A stretch of 64,000 nt of DNA from Agapetus fuscipes (Eukaryota > Arthropoda > Insecta > Trichoptera > Glossosomatidae): assembly GCA_951799405.1 (NCBI GenBank), contig OX637343.1, forward strand, positions 11,448,524 to 11,512,523, given 5' to 3'. A program made the position numbers and the translations under genes. Below are positions 63,841 to 64,000 of this stretch, piece by piece. The notes beneath the pieces are model-generated. The model made no database searches, was not told the origin of the DNA, and saw only the letters and a program-made list of their open reading frames with translations. The first letter of the stretch is position 1. Each line of letters starts with the position of its first letter.

Positions 63841-64000
63841 TGTTAGCCAATGAGCTTGCTGGAACGACAGCACTAGTGCCCTCTAGCAGAATGACGGGCT
63901 ATCATCCAAAACAGTTTACACACCTCATATTATATCCACCTTGGTCTACCCCCACACGAGTTTCCTAAATGTCTATACACAATAATTCCATATGTTTTTA

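Overview
The window is animal nuclear DNA. It holds intron-containing genes with GT/AG splice sites, tRNA-derived SINEs, and LTR, non-LTR, Penelope-like and DNA transposons. The mix (Ty3/gypsy, BEL/Pao, RTE, Penelope-like, Helitron-like) fits an invertebrate, most likely a protostome and perhaps an arthropod. I cannot name the species.

Two host genes are transcribed away from each other. On the minus strand, six exons between 11881 and 5223 encode the N-terminal part of a TMTC4-like transmembrane and TPR protein; the gene continues beyond the left edge. On the plus strand, twenty exons between 33582 and 62563 encode about 966 residues of an anoctamin/TMEM16-family protein; only its C-terminal end lies past the right edge. 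Every exon junction I list is in phase with its neighbours. About 21.7 kb of transposon-rich DNA separates the two start codons.

Layout. 1-4789: Ty3/gypsy element, antisense in a TMTC4 intron, with an 81-bp minisatellite downstream of pol. 5.2-11.9 kb: TMTC4 exons, with a 1.7-kb hAT element (carrying a nested MITE) in intron 1. 14.5-21.0 kb: complete BEL/Pao element with an intact 1712-residue polyprotein, inserted in a copy of repeat A. 22.2-22.5 kb, 27.5-27.7 kb and 41.2-41.5 kb: palindromic elements carrying hammerhead-ribozyme-like motifs. 23.4-27.2 kb: full-length RTE element inserted in an older RTE copy. 27.8-33.3 kb: SINEs, a 260-bp tandem array, a solo LTR and a MITE. 33.5-62.6 kb: the anoctamin gene, its introns filled with SINEs, repeat A, LINE 3' ends, a Helitron-like element carrying a 5'-truncated RTE, and a Penelope-type GIY-YIG fragment.

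Three interspersed families dominate. Repeat A (about 255-260 bp, one end a short ATTAG-type microsatellite) has nearly thirty full or partial copies. SINE B and SINE C have different tRNA-like heads and also occur fused as one chimeric C-B element. Target-site duplications or empty-site paralogues let many insertions be ordered in time.

The most interesting signal is the set of hammerhead-like motifs. All share one layout: CTGANGA, one extra base, stem II, GAAA, then a tiny self-complementary stem III. They sit head-to-head in palindromic mobile elements, and a decayed version lies downstream of the Penelope GIY-YIG fragment.
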